Source: Hyphomicrobiales bacterium (GTDB lineage Bacteria > Pseudomonadota > Alphaproteobacteria > Rhizobiales > Rhizobiaceae). From it: DNA of 64,000 bases. The stretch is taken from the NCBI GenBank assembly GCA_900473745.1, contig UCMW01000010.1:152548-216547 (forward strand). Reading direction: 5' to 3'. Positions within the stretch are counted from its first letter, which is position 1. Every line of letters starts with the position of its first letter. The notes beneath the pieces were generated by a model. It saw only the letters and a program-made list of their open reading frames with translations. It made no database searches and was not told the origin of the DNA. The translations under genes were made by a program, and so were the position numbers. Shown piece after piece: positions 26,061 to 36,349 of this stretch.

Positions 26061-27278
26061 ATGCCGCTGTGGAAGCAACTCGCCATCAGTCTTGCCGTTC
26101 TCTTTGCCGGCCTCTGTTCATGGGTCTATTTTTCACCTGGGGCGGGGCAAACTCTCGTGTCCATGGGGGTTCCGGCTTCCGCTGTCGCGCTGGTGTCGGG
26201 AGCGCCCGACGGTGAAGGCCAGGCTCAAGGCGGCCAGGGACAGGGCGGTCAGCAGGCGCAATCCGGTGGCCAGGGACAAGGGCAAGGTGGCGGTAATCGC
26301 CGCGGGGGTGGCAACCAGACCATTCTCGTGGCCACACAGCCGGTCACCATGGGCGTCGTGAATGATCGGTTGAGCGCGATCGGCGACGGTGAGGCGATCG
26401 AAGCCGTGACCGTCATGCCGCAGGCGTCCGGAACCGTTGCGGAGATCCTCGTCTCCTCCGGCCAGAAGGTAACGAAGGGCGATGTGATCGCCCGCCTCGA
26501 TCGAGAAGAACAGGTGATCCTGCGGGATCAGGCGGCAGTAGCCCTGCGGAGCGCCAAGGAAAAAGCCGAATCCTACCGAAACCTGCAGAGCTTCTCGCGT
26601 CTCGACGTGCTTGATGCGCAGATCGCCGAGGAACAGGCGCAGCTGCAGCTCACCACCGCCGAGCTCAATCTCAAGCGCCGCGACATCGTGGCCCCGATCG
26701 ACGGCGTGATCGGGATCGTCGGCGTCAGCGTCGGCGACAATGTGACGAATTCGACGGCGATCGTTTCCCTCGACAATCGCAGCCAGCTGCTGGTCGATTT
26801 CTGGGCGCCCGAGCGCTTCGTTGCGGCCGTCCGACCCGGCATGCTAGTCGAGGCAAGCTCCGTCTCGCGCCCGGGACAGGTCTTCAACGGCGTGGTCGAG
26901 GCCGTCGACAGCCGCGTGGACCAGGCAAGCCGCACGATCCGGATCCGCGCCAAGATCGACAATCCCGAGGATGTCCTGCGCGCAGGCATGTCGTTTGCCG
27001 TTTCCATGCGTTTCCCCGGTGATCGCTATGCGGCAGTCAATCCGCTCGCGGTCCAATGGGACGGCGAGGGATCCTTCGTCTGGCAGATTTCCGATAACAA
27101 GTCCGTGAAGACGCGTGTGACCATTGTGCAGCGCAACTCAGATCAAATCCTGGTCGAGGCGGCACTCAAGGAAGGTGATATCGTTGCGGTCGAAGGACTG
27201 CAGAGGGTGCGAGAGGGCGGCGCTGTCGAGATCGCCGGTGAGCCCAAGGTCGGTTCCGAGGAGGTTGCAGCACGATGA
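26061..27278 (+). CDS. RND efflux periplasmic adaptor (membrane fusion protein)
   Basis: A 405-residue periplasmic adaptor that links an RND pump to an outer-membrane channel. One N-terminal hydrophobic anchor is followed by an unusual Gly/Gln-rich linker (about residues 53-88). Then come the lipoyl-hairpin-lipoyl region (AIEAVTVMPQASGTVAEI, and RRDIVAPIDGVIGIVGVSVG), the beta-barrel and the membrane-proximal domain. GGAG lies seven bases before ATG 26061. Its stop overlaps the pump start (ATGA). Resembles MexE/AcrA/MdtA-type adaptors; the substrate is unknown. Confidence 0.9.
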   Translation: MPLWKQLAISLAVLFAGLCSWVYFSPGAGQTLVSMGVPASAVALVSGAPDGEGQAQGGQGQGGQQAQSGGQGQGQGGGNRRGGGNQTILVATQPVTMGVVNDRLSAIGDGEAIEAVTVMPQASGTVAEILVSSGQKVTKGDVIARLDREEQVILRDQAAVALRSAKEKAESYRNLQSFSRLDVLDAQIAEEQAQLQLTTAELNLKRRDIVAPIDGVIGIVGVSVGDNVTNSTAIVSLDNRSQLLVDFWAPERFVAAVRPGMLVEASSVSRPGQVFNGVVEAVDSRVDQASRTIRIRAKIDNPEDVLRAGMSFAVSMRFPGDRYAAVNPLAVQWDGEGSFVWQISDNKSVKTRVTIVQRNSDQILVEAALKEGDIVAVEGLQRVREGGAVEIAGEPKVGSEEVAAR

Positions 27279-30200
27279 GCTCGACCGAGAACGGTTCCGA
27301 ACAGTCCGGGCGCAGCTTCACCGCGCTCTTTGTCCGCCGACCGGTTCTGGCGGCGGTCTTGAACACCCTGCTCGTCGTGGCGGGTCTCGCGGCCCTTGCC
27401 GGCATCGAGATCCGCGAATTGCCCGACGTCGACCAGCCGGTGATCACGGTCAGCACCGATTATGACGGTGCTTCCGCCGAAACCATGGACCAGGAGGTGA
27501 CGCGCATCATCGAGGGCGCCGTCGCCCGGGTGAGCGGCCTCAATTCCATGTCTTCGCGCTCTTCGTTCGGTGAAAGCCGGACCACGCTCGAATTCAGCGA
27601 CAATGTCGATCTCGCTGTTGCCGCCAATGACGTGCGCGATGCGCTCGGGCGGGTGCGCAACCAGTTGCCCGACGACACGGACGAGCCGCGCATCGTCAAG
27701 GCGGACGCCGATTCGCAGCCGATCATGCGACTGGCAGTCACCTCAAGCACGGTTTCCATGGAAGACCTGACGCTGCTGGTCGAGAACGAGATTTCCGATC
27801 GGCTCGCCGCCGTCGAGGGTGTCGCCGACGTCCAGATCTATGGCGACCAGGAAAAGGTCTTCCGCATCGACGTTAACCAGGCGGCTCTGGCCAGCCGTGG
27901 ATTGAGCGTCGCGAGCCTCGCGACAGCCCTGCAGAACTCCTCGCTCGACGTGCCGGCCGGATCGCTCGAATCGCAGACGCAGGACATCGTCGTGCGAGCC
28001 ACTGCCAACCTCACCACCGTCGAGGACTTCGAAAACGTCCTGATCGGTGAGCGGGTTCGTCTGCGCGACGTGGCAACGGTGACGCTCGGGCCGGATGATG
28101 GTTCGACCTCGTTGCGCTCCAATGGTGTCCAGGGGGTCGGTCTTGGCATCATCCGTCAGGCGCAGTCCAACACGCTGAACATTTCCGCCGGTGTGCATGG
28201 CGCCGTGGATGCCATGGCAAGCGCCTTGCCCGAAGGCACGCGCGTGGTGATCACGAGTGATGATGCCGTGTTCATCCAGGGCGCGCTTCACGAAGTCGAG
28301 ATCGCGCTCGGGCTTTCCGCCGTCATCGTTCTCGTCGTGCTCTTCCTTTTCCTGCGCGACTGGCGGGCGACGTTGATCCCTGCGCTCACCATGCCGGTCG
28401 CCCTGATCGGGACGCTGGTGGCGATCTACCTCGTCGGCTTCTCGCTCAATATTCTCACGCTCCTTGCCATCGTGCTGGCGACCGGTCTGGTGGTGGACGA
28501 CGCGATCGTCGTTCTCGAAAATATCGTGCGTCGCAGGGCGGAGGGCATGGGGCCGCGTGCGGCGGCCGTGCTCGGAACGCAGGAAGTTTTCTTTGCGGTC
28601 CTCGCGACCACGGCGACGCTCGCCGCGGTCTTCGTACCTCTGTCCTTCCTGCCGGGACAGCTCGGTGGCCTCTTCCGTGAATTCGGCTTCGTGCTCGCTT
28701 TCGCTGTTCTGCTGTCGTCGGTCACGGCACTGACTTTGTGCCCGATGATGGCGTCGCGGATGCTGTCACGCGAAACCAAGGACGACCACGGCGTGCTCGG
28801 CGCTTTCGGTAAGCGCTTCGCCAGCTTCTACGGGCGCACGCTCCGGGCTTGCCTCGGTAACCCTGTGATGGTCTGCATCTTCGCCGTGGTGTTCTCCGGT
28901 GTCGCCTATGTCGCCTTCACGGCGATCCAGAGCGAGATCACGCCCCGCGAAGACCGCTCGATGGTGATGATGCGGCTCTCGACGCCGCAAGGATCGAGCC
29001 TCGCTTATACCCGCGATCAGCTTCAGCGGGTCGAGGAGAACCTTAAGCCGCTTCGAGACAATGGTGAAATCCAGAACATCTTCTCGATTTCCGGCCAGGG
29101 TTCGTCCAACAGCGCCTTCATGGTGATGACGCTTGCCCCCTGGTCCGAGCGCGCACGCACTCAGGACCAGATCGTTCAGGACGTGAATGCGGCCGCAGCC
29201 AAGGTCCCTGCCTTGCGCGGCAACGTATTCCAGTCGAACAGCCTGCGTATTCGGGGCGCCGGTAGTGGCCTCCAAATGGCGGTGGTCGGCTCGAACCATG
29301 AAACGCTCACGGCTGCTGCACTCAAGATCGTCGAGGAGCTGAGGGATCGAACCGAGTTTCAAACACCTCGTCTCGACAACGAGCCGACCCAGGCGCAAAT
29401 CTCGGTTACCATCGACCGTGAACGGGCGTCCGATCTCGGCATCGACATCGGCGCAATCGGCACCTCGCTGCAAGCGCTGCTCGAGGGACGTTCAGTCACC
29501 GACGTCTTCGTCGATGGCAACTCGATCCCCGTGCGTCTGGTGTCGAGCACGCAGCCGATCAACGATCCGACGGATCTGGAAAACATCTTCCTCACCACGT
29601 CTGATGGCCGGGTCGTGCCGATGTCGACCATCGCTTCGCTCGAGGAAAAAGCGGTATCGCCGACACTGAACCGTGAACAACAGCTCGCTTCTGTCTCTTT
29701 CTCGGCCGGGCTCGGGGATGGGGTCGCTCTCGGTGATGCGGTCCAGATGGTGACCGAAATCGCACAACCGCTGCTGCCACCCGGTTCGCGCCTCTTACCT
29801 CTGGCCGAGGCGGCAACACTGGAACAGAACAGCTATGGCATGGCGCTGACCTTCGGCTTTGCGATCGCGATCATCTTCCTGGTGCTCGCCGCGCAGTTTG
29901 AAAGCGTGATCTCCTCGCTGATCATCATGGCGACGGTGCCGCTCGGTCTTGCCTGTGCCGTGTTTGCTCTCGTCGTGACCGGGTCATCGCTCAACGTCTA
30001 CAGCCAGATCGGCCTCGTGCTTCTGGTCGGGGTCATGGCGAAGAACGGTATCCTGATCGTCGAGTTTGCCAATCAGCTGCGCGACCGCGGGCTCTCCGTT
30101 CGCGAAGCGATCGAGACGGCCTGCACCATCCGTCTGCGCCCTGTGATGATGACGATGATTGCGACCGTGCTCGGCGGGGTGCCTCTGGTGCTCGCTCAAG

Positions 30201-30424
30201 GGGCGGGCGCGGAAGCGCGTATCGCACTGGGCTGGGTGATCGTTGGCGGCCTCGGCTTTGCGACCTTGGTGACGCTCTACATCACGCCCGTCGCCTATCT
30301 GTTGCTGGCACGCTTCTCCAAGCCGCATGCGCAGGAAGAGGCACGTCTCAAGACGGAACTGGACGATGCGACGCTGAAGATCGCCAATGATGCGGGCGCA
30401 CCACCGCGGATCGCGGCGGAGTAA
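27275..30424 (+). CDS. RND efflux transporter permease (HAE1 family)
   Basis: A 1,049-residue proton-driven RND pump with the usual 12 membrane helices and two large periplasmic loops. The N-terminal SFTALFVRRPVLAAVLNTLL, the proton-relay helix ATGLVVDDAIVVLEN with its two Asp, and GVMAKNGILIVEFANQLRD near helix 11 are typical. It overlaps the adaptor gene by four bases. No outer-membrane factor is encoded nearby, so the pump probably shares one encoded elsewhere. Substrate range cannot be read from sequence. Confidence 0.94.
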   Translation: MSSTENGSEQSGRSFTALFVRRPVLAAVLNTLLVVAGLAALAGIEIRELPDVDQPVITVSTDYDGASAETMDQEVTRIIEGAVARVSGLNSMSSRSSFGESRTTLEFSDNVDLAVAANDVRDALGRVRNQLPDDTDEPRIVKADADSQPIMRLAVTSSTVSMEDLTLLVENEISDRLAAVEGVADVQIYGDQEKVFRIDVNQAALASRGLSVASLATALQNSSLDVPAGSLESQTQDIVVRATANLTTVEDFENVLIGERVRLRDVATVTLGPDDGSTSLRSNGVQGVGLGIIRQAQSNTLNISAGVHGAVDAMASALPEGTRVVITSDDAVFIQGALHEVEIALGLSAVIVLVVLFLFLRDWRATLIPALTMPVALIGTLVAIYLVGFSLNILTLLAIVLATGLVVDDAIVVLENIVRRRAEGMGPRAAAVLGTQEVFFAVLATTATLAAVFVPLSFLPGQLGGLFREFGFVLAFAVLLSSVTALTLCPMMASRMLSRETKDDHGVLGAFGKRFASFYGRTLRACLGNPVMVCIFAVVFSGVAYVAFTAIQSEITPREDRSMVMMRLSTPQGSSLAYTRDQLQRVEENLKPLRDNGEIQNIFSISGQGSSNSAFMVMTLAPWSERARTQDQIVQDVNAAAAKVPALRGNVFQSNSLRIRGAGSGLQMAVVGSNHETLTAAALKIVEELRDRTEFQTPRLDNEPTQAQISVTIDRERASDLGIDIGAIGTSLQALLEGRSVTDVFVDGNSIPVRLVSSTQPINDPTDLENIFLTTSDGRVVPMSTIASLEEKAVSPTLNREQQLASVSFSAGLGDGVALGDAVQMVTEIAQPLLPPGSRLLPLAEAATLEQNSYGMALTFGFAIAIIFLVLAAQFESVISSLIIMATVPLGLACAVFALVVTGSSLNVYSQIGLVLLVGVMAKNGILIVEFANQLRDRGLSVREAIETACTIRLRPVMMTMIATVLGGVPLVLAQGAGAEARIALGWVIVGGLGFATLVTLYITPVAYLLLARFSKPHAQEEARLKTELDDATLKIANDAGAPPRIAAE

Positions 30425-30544
30425 CCGCAAAGGGGGCCTCCTGCGCTTTTCGGACATCTGGACAAACTCCAGACCCTATCCCATAGCAGGGGCGCACCGG
30501 CACTTCGCCGCTGCGCCCCATGGCTGGATTTCGGGAGGTCGCGG

Positions 30545-31954
30545 ATGGCCCGCAAGGATGTGATCGACGGCAAGCGCAACGAAGAGGGCATTGCGCTGGT
30601 TTTGCCCATCCTCAAGCAGCGCTTCGGCGAGCGTTTCCAGACCGGCGAGAGCTTTCGCGACCAGCACAGCCACACCACGACCTACCTGCCGTTGCAGCGT
30701 CCTGACGGCGTGGTCTTTGTCGAGGCTGCGGTCGACGTGCAGGAGATCGTGCGTGTCTGCGCTGTACACAAGGTCCCGATCGTTCCCTTTGGCACGGGGT
30801 CGTCGCTCGAAGGTCAGGTCAATGCGCCTTTCGGCGGGATCTCGGTTGATTTCAGCCGGATGAACAGAGTCCTGTCAGTGAATGCCGAGGACCTCGACTG
30901 CACGGTGGAACCTGGTGTGACGCGGGAAGACCTGAACACCTACCTGAGGGACACCGGGCTGTTTTTCCCCATCGATCCCGGCGCAAATGCCTCGCTAGGA
31001 GGCATGACGGCGACGCGCGCCTCCGGCACCAATGCCGTGCGCTACGGCACTATGAAGGACAATGTCCTGGCGCTCACCGTGGTCACTGCGGACGGCGAAC
31101 AAATCCGAACGGCACACCGCGCACGCAAGTCCTCGGCTGGCTATGACCTGACCCGGCTCTTCGTCGGTTCGGAAGGTACCCTCGGCGTGATCACGTCTGT
31201 CACGCTTCGCCTGCAGGGTATCCCGGCTAAGATCAGCGGCGGGGTCTGCGCCTTTCCGACGCTCGAGGACGCCTGCAATGCTGTCATCATGACGATCCAG
31301 ATGGGCGTTCCGGTTGCGCGCATCGAATTGCTCGACGAGATGCAGATCCGCGCCTGCAACGCCTATTCGAAGCTCTCTTACGCGGAGCGCCCGACGCTGT
31401 TTGTGGAATTCCACGGAACGGAAGAGATGGTGGCATTGCAGGCGGCGCAATTCGGAGAAATCGCTGCCGAATTCGGCGGCGGTGAATTTGCCTATACGGC
31501 CAATGCCGAAGAGCGGAGCCTGTTGTGGAAGGCGCGCCACAATGCCTATTGGGCGAGCCGGGCGCTTGCGCCGGAGCTCGGGGCGCTCTCGACGGATGTG
31601 TGCGTACCGATCTCGAGGCTCGCCGAATGTGTCGCGGCGACGCAGTCCGATATCCGCGAACAGGGTTTTCTCGCGCCGATCGTCGGCCATGCTGGTGACG
31701 GCAATTTCCATGTTCTCCTGCTCTTCAACGACAAGGATGCTGCCGACGTGGAGAAGGCCGAAGCCTTCCTGGATCGGTTGAACGCCCGAGCCCTTGCCAT
31801 GGACGGCACCTGCACGGGCGAACACGGGATCGGGCAGGGCAAGATCGGGTATCTCGAACAGGAACTCGGCTCGGCGCTACCGGCGATGCGCGCTATCAAG
31901 GCGAGCCTGGACCCTGACAACATATTCAATCCCGGCAAGATCTTTCGGCTGTGA
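30545..31954 (+). CDS. FAD-linked D-lactate dehydrogenase/glycolate oxidase-type protein
   Basis: A 469-residue FAD-binding oxidoreductase of the vanillyl-alcohol oxidase family. PFGTGSSLEGQ and DPGANASLGGM belong to the FAD-binding PCMH domain; GHAGDGNFH and GEHGIGQGK belong to the C-terminal FAD-oxidase domain. This matches D-lactate dehydrogenase (cytochrome) or the GlcD subunit; as GlcE and GlcF do not flank it, a stand-alone D-lactate dehydrogenase is the likelier reading. GGAGGT sits five bases before ATG 30545. Confidence 0.88.
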   Translation: MARKDVIDGKRNEEGIALVLPILKQRFGERFQTGESFRDQHSHTTTYLPLQRPDGVVFVEAAVDVQEIVRVCAVHKVPIVPFGTGSSLEGQVNAPFGGISVDFSRMNRVLSVNAEDLDCTVEPGVTREDLNTYLRDTGLFFPIDPGANASLGGMTATRASGTNAVRYGTMKDNVLALTVVTADGEQIRTAHRARKSSAGYDLTRLFVGSEGTLGVITSVTLRLQGIPAKISGGVCAFPTLEDACNAVIMTIQMGVPVARIELLDEMQIRACNAYSKLSYAERPTLFVEFHGTEEMVALQAAQFGEIAAEFGGGEFAYTANAEERSLLWKARHNAYWASRALAPELGALSTDVCVPISRLAECVAATQSDIREQGFLAPIVGHAGDGNFHVLLLFNDKDAADVEKAEAFLDRLNARALAMDGTCTGEHGIGQGKIGYLEQELGSALPAMRAIKASLDPDNIFNPGKIFRL

Positions 31955-32027
31955 CTGCAAGAGCTTGCGGGTTGCCCTGCCGGTGAATTGCGTTACCTTC
32001 GGCCCGTAATCAAGGGAGTAGCATTCG

Positions 32028-35000
32028 GTGCTCGGACGCATACTGGCAACGCTCGGCGGTCTTCTGGTGGTTGCGCTCTTTGCAGCCCTGTTGGCGCCTG
32101 TCTTCGTCGACTGGACAAATTTCCGGCAGAACTTCGAGGACCAGGCGAGCCAGCTGCTCGGCAAGAAGGTTGTGGTCAACGGCGCGGTCAGCGCGCGCAT
32201 CCTGCCGTTCCCGTCCGTCACCATGGAGGATGTGACCGTCGGTACCGATGTCGACGGAACGCCACTGGTGCGGGTGGCCCGTTTCTCGCTCGATGCGGAG
32301 CTAGCGCCTTTTCTGTCGGGTGAAGCCCGCATCTTCGACATGCGGATCGAGGAACCGAAGGCCCGCATCCGATTGCTGGCGGATGGGTCGCTGGACTGGT
32401 TGCGCGGCAGCAGGCCGAGCATTCCCGCGCGCACGGTGGTTCTGGAAAAGGTCTCCGTCAGTGGCGGCACGATCGAGTTCATCGACCAGCAGTCCGGTCG
32501 CAACCGGATCCTGACCAATCTCGACGCGGCCCTTTCCGCCCGCACGCTTGCCGGTCCATGGTCCGTCGAGGGAAGCGCCGAATTGGACGGAGAAGCCGCC
32601 AGTTTCGGCCTTACGACCTCCGAGTTCGCCGGGACCTCGCTGCCGCTTCGGCTACGGATCGACCCTCAAGGCCGGCCTTTCGACCTGATGCTCGAAGGGG
32701 ATCTGGCACTCGAAAATGGCAAGCCGCATTACACAGGGAACTTCACATCGACCTGGAAGGTCACAGAAGCTCCCGAGGCTCCGGAAGCTGGCCAGAAACC
32801 GGTGCCTGCTCCGCGCGTTCGCGGCGAGTTCAAGCTTGCCAATGACAGCATCACCATCCCGACCTACCGGCTCGAACTCGGAGAAACCGCCGATCCTTAT
32901 GTGATCACCGGCGAGGCGAAGCTCGACACCGGGGCGAATCCGGAATTCCTGCTGACTGCCGAGGGCCAGCAGGTTGACGTCAACAGGCTCGCGGCCGATG
33001 GGAGCCGGGCCAAGACATCGCGGAACGGGGCCGTTTCGGTCCAGCAGAGAATGGCGCTGCTGTTTGCGACCGCCGCCCAGATCCCGATCCCAAAGGTGCC
33101 CGGCCGGGCTAGCCTGCGACTGCCAGCGATCGTGGCCGGAGATACCGTGTTCCGGGACTTGCAGCTCGACATTCGTCCGGCCGGTGACGGATGGACCGTG
33201 GACAAGGCCGTCGGGCTTTTGCCGGGGCGCACCCAGGTGGAAGCGAATGGACGGCTGGTGCTTGTCGGCACGCCTTCGTTCGAGGGCAACCTGCTCGTCG
33301 CCTCCACGCAACCATCGGGCCTCGCCACATGGATTTCCGGCCGCGTCGATCCGGCGATCCGCGGTCTTGCATCGGCGGGTTTTTCGGCCTCCGTCAACCT
33401 GACGCCGGAGCTGCAACGGTTCGAGAAGCTGGAGCTTGCGATCGGTGCCGAGCCCCTGAAGGGCCGGATCGAGCGCGAATCGCGCGGCGGTACCGCAGCC
33501 AGCCTCTCCGTCGATCTCGATGGTGAGAAGCTCGATCTGGACGCCGCGCGTGCCATCGCGGCTCTCGTCGTCGGTGAGGATGCCGAGCAGCAGCTGCTGG
33601 CCGAACGGGTCGCGACCCGGTTGAAGGTCGACGAGCTCCAGGCATTTGGCGTCACTGCCGAAGATGTCGAGGCGATCGCGACCTATCAGGCCGGCCAGCT
33701 GGCCGTCGAACGACTGAACCTCGGCAGCGTGGCCGGCAGTTCGCTACGGATCAGCGGAGACCTGCGTGATGCCGAAACCCAGCCGGTTGGCGAGGGACAG
33801 GTCGAGTTCAGATCGGCAGATCCCGGACCGTTCCTGGCGCTCCTGCGCGAGCGGGTGCCAAACAGCCCCATCATCGAGCGGCTTGCGAGCGCAGCGCCCT
33901 GGTATCAGGATGCCGACATGCAGATGACGCTGAGCGTTGCGGAAAACGGGGCGGTTGTTGTCGATGCGAGCGGTCGTGCCTCCGATAGCTCGGTCTCGCT
34001 CAAGGCCGGCGCCGATGATCTGACCGCGCTTCTTGCCGGCGGCAAACGGAGCTTTGATCTCCGGCTGGAGAACGATGAGGCGCAGATCCTGCTCGGCCAG
34101 GCAGGCTTCGATCCCTTGCCGTGGACGATCGGGGAGGGAGGTGCGCTCACCCTCACGCTTGACGCGGCCGGTGACGGGAACGCACAAGCCGTTGCGCGTT
34201 TTGCTGGCGTTGCAACGACCCTGGACGCAACGGCGGACCTGACAGCATTCGACACGTCTGACCTGCTTGACGGTGGCTGGCAGGCTTCGGTCGAGAGCGA
34301 CGACATCGGCCCCTATCTGATGGCGCTTGGCCTGAGCTTGCCCGATGCGGCGGCCGGCGTGCCGATTGCGGGCGAGACGCGGTTTTCTTTGGCCAAGGGC
34401 CAGCTTGCCGTCGAGAGTTTCGTGGCCAGCGTCGCCGGTCAAGCGGTCACGGCTGAGGGGCGCGTCGATCTGGCGGCTGCCGTGCCATCTGCCATCGGGT
34501 CTTTGACGCTCGATCAGCTGGATCTGGATTGGCTTGCAGAATCGGTGGTCGGGCCGCTTACGGATCCGGCAAGCGGCGCGCTGTCTTCTACTGCCCTGAG
34601 CCCCGTGGCGCTGCCCTTCGATCTCGACCTCGGCCTCACCGTCAAGCGGCTCTGGCCAGGCGTGGGAGAGGCCATGACCGATGCCGCCGGAAAGCTGCGC
34701 AACAAAGCAGGCGAACTGACATTCGACGAGGTGTCGGCCGACTGGCTGGGTGGACGATTGGCCGGGCGATTCTCGGTGGCGAACACTGACGGAAACGGTT
34801 TCCTGACGGCGCGGCTCGATCTCACCGATAGCGATATCACTCGTACGGTCAACGCCTTGCGCGTCGAGCGTGGCATCACGACGAAGGACAGTCCTGCGGG
34901 GCGGATGGACCTCACCTTCGTCGTCGAAGGGGGCGGCAAGACGCCTGCCGACCTGATCGGGATGGCGAGCGGTTCCGGTGAAGCGCGCCTGAAGGGCCTG

Positions 35001-35768
35001 ACGCTCGAGGCTTTCGATCTGTCCGTCATGCCGAGGCTGGTCACTGAAGCCGATGCAATCGGAACTGACATCGATGAGGACAAGGTTCTGGCGCTCGCAG
35101 ACAGGCTGATGTCGGCCGGGCCGATGCAGTTGGGAGACGTGACGGTGCCGTTTGCTCTGTCGGACGGCACAGTGCGCGTTCAGGCGGCTGCCCACCAGAC
35201 AGCGCAGGCGAAACTGGACGGTGCGCTGCGACTGGATTTGCGTGCCGGCACGCTCGACGGGGAGGTCGGCATCGCCTTCGACGCCGGAGATGCGGCGATG
35301 GAGGGCGCGCAGCCCAATCTGCGTGTGATGTTCGCCGGACCGGCGCTGGAGCCGGAACGCAGGCTCGACGTCACCGAGCTCACCAACTTCTTCTCGCTGC
35401 GAGCCTTCGAGGCCGAGCGCCGGCGGGTCGAGGCACTGCAGGCGACCGTTCTGGAGAAGCAGAGGCTCAGGCGGGAGGCAGCCCTTGCCCGTGCCCGCGC
35501 TGATGAGCGGGCGCGCGCCGAGGCGGAACGCCTCAGGCTGGAGGAAGAGGCGCGTATCAAGGCGGAAGCCGAAGCGGCAGCCCTGGAGGCTGCCAGGGAG
35601 GCTGACACAGCTTCCGATCCGGTGGACGTGCCAGTTCCGGAGGAACGGGGTGATGTCACGACGGACACTGTGCCCGATCAACCCGTCTTGCCTGTGGCAC
35701 CGGAGGAGCGAGTCATCCGTCAGCCCCTGCCGGAGCTTCAGTTTGAGGCACTGCCGGGAAGCGACTGA
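32028..35768 (+). CDS. AsmA family protein
   Basis: A 1,246-residue envelope protein of the AsmA family. The N-terminus has one hydrophobic anchor (LGGLLVVALFAALLAPVFVDW) followed by a long region of beta-strand repeats predicted to form a hydrophobic groove, as in AsmA/TamB lipid-transport proteins. The C-terminal 120 residues form a charged coiled coil (QRLRREAALARARADERAR and similar) and then a Pro/Glu-rich tail. The start is GTG 32028 with GGGAG about ten bases upstream. A role in phospholipid transport or outer-membrane assembly is inferred from the family. The convergent RHH gene ends 24 bases away. Confidence 0.88.
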   Translation: MLGRILATLGGLLVVALFAALLAPVFVDWTNFRQNFEDQASQLLGKKVVVNGAVSARILPFPSVTMEDVTVGTDVDGTPLVRVARFSLDAELAPFLSGEARIFDMRIEEPKARIRLLADGSLDWLRGSRPSIPARTVVLEKVSVSGGTIEFIDQQSGRNRILTNLDAALSARTLAGPWSVEGSAELDGEAASFGLTTSEFAGTSLPLRLRIDPQGRPFDLMLEGDLALENGKPHYTGNFTSTWKVTEAPEAPEAGQKPVPAPRVRGEFKLANDSITIPTYRLELGETADPYVITGEAKLDTGANPEFLLTAEGQQVDVNRLAADGSRAKTSRNGAVSVQQRMALLFATAAQIPIPKVPGRASLRLPAIVAGDTVFRDLQLDIRPAGDGWTVDKAVGLLPGRTQVEANGRLVLVGTPSFEGNLLVASTQPSGLATWISGRVDPAIRGLASAGFSASVNLTPELQRFEKLELAIGAEPLKGRIERESRGGTAASLSVDLDGEKLDLDAARAIAALVVGEDAEQQLLAERVATRLKVDELQAFGVTAEDVEAIATYQAGQLAVERLNLGSVAGSSLRISGDLRDAETQPVGEGQVEFRSADPGPFLALLRERVPNSPIIERLASAAPWYQDADMQMTLSVAENGAVVVDASGRASDSSVSLKAGADDLTALLAGGKRSFDLRLENDEAQILLGQAGFDPLPWTIGEGGALTLTLDAAGDGNAQAVARFAGVATTLDATADLTAFDTSDLLDGGWQASVESDDIGPYLMALGLSLPDAAAGVPIAGETRFSLAKGQLAVESFVASVAGQAVTAEGRVDLAAAVPSAIGSLTLDQLDLDWLAESVVGPLTDPASGALSSTALSPVALPFDLDLGLTVKRLWPGVGEAMTDAAGKLRNKAGELTFDEVSADWLGGRLAGRFSVANTDGNGFLTARLDLTDSDITRTVNALRVERGITTKDSPAGRMDLTFVVEGGGKTPADLIGMASGSGEARLKGLTLEAFDLSVMPRLVTEADAIGTDIDEDKVLALADRLMSAGPMQLGDVTVPFALSDGTVRVQAAAHQTAQAKLDGALRLDLRAGTLDGEVGIAFDAGDAAMEGAQPNLRVMFAGPALEPERRLDVTELTNFFSLRAFEAERRRVEALQATVLEKQRLRREAALARARADERARAEAERLRLEEEARIKAEAEAAALEAAREADTASDPVDVPVPEERGDVTTDTVPDQPVLPVAPEERVIRQPLPELQFEALPGSD

Positions 35769-35792
35769 CTGGCGGGGCGCCGTGGATCCGCG

Positions 35793-36023
35793 TCATCGGA
35801 CAGGTGACGTGATCTGCCCCTGCTTCAGTTCGCGGAGCACGAAGAGGCGCAATGCGGAAGAGAGGTTCGAATCGAGCGGGCGGCCCTCGTCGATCTGTGC
35901 GATCAGCGCCGCAAAGCTCAACCCGCGTTCGGTCGCGATCGCTCTGAGCTCTTCGAGAAAGGCGTCCTCGACCGAGAAGCTCGTCCTGTGGCCGTGAAGG
36001 GTGATCGAGCGCTTGCGGATCAT
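35793..36023 (-). CDS. Ribbon-helix-helix domain protein
   Basis: A 76-residue protein of the RHH_4 type: MIRKRSITLHGHRTSFSVED at the start, then EELRAIATERGLSFAALIAQI, with DNA-binding beta-strand KRSITLHG. It may act as a small transcriptional regulator. Start chosen at ATG 36023; ATG 36062 would add 13 residues. It follows DUF4169 and sspB in one minus-strand run, an order common in rhizobia; its target is unknown. Confidence 0.82.
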   Translation of the reverse strand: MIRKRSITLHGHRTSFSVEDAFLEELRAIATERGLSFAALIAQIDEGRPLDSNLSSALRLFVLRELKQGQITSPVR

Positions 36024-36108
36024 GGCGGTTACCAGGGATAATTTGGAGGTTGGCGCCGACATAGGGATCGCTGCCACAGGCAGGGGAGAGCCATGGACAG
36101 GGTGGCTC

Positions 36109-36300
36109 TTAATCTCGATCCGGCTTTTCGATGCGACCCTGCTCGTGTTCTCGGGCAGCCTTGTCGTTCTGTGCTTGGGTGAGGGACTTTTCCGCCTTGG
36201 TCCGCCCATAGGTTATGCGGTTCTGCTCGGCCGCCGTTTCGCGCTCGCTGCGGGCCTTCGCCTTGCGGAACTGGCGGAGATTGACGACGTCAGCTGCCAT
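36109..36300 (-). CDS. DUF4169 family protein
   Basis: A 63-residue charged protein (MAADVVNLRQFRKAKARSE at the start, then ITYGRTKAEKSLTQAQND), the DUF4169 family found just downstream of sspB in rhizobia. AGGA lies five bases before ATG 36300. It is probably translated from the sspB transcript; function unknown. Confidence 0.82.
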   Translation of the reverse strand: MAADVVNLRQFRKAKARSERETAAEQNRITYGRTKAEKSLTQAQNDKAAREHEQGRIEKPDRD

Positions 36301-36349
36301 GCTCGTCCTCGATGAACTTGGCCGGGCGTCGGCCCGGCCATTCGTCAAA

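Noticed and set aside
33744..35681. 645-codon open frame antisense to the AsmA gene
   Set aside because: Composition is of the reverse-complement kind (Arg, Gln, Pro rich), with no start signals; the AsmA frame explains the region.
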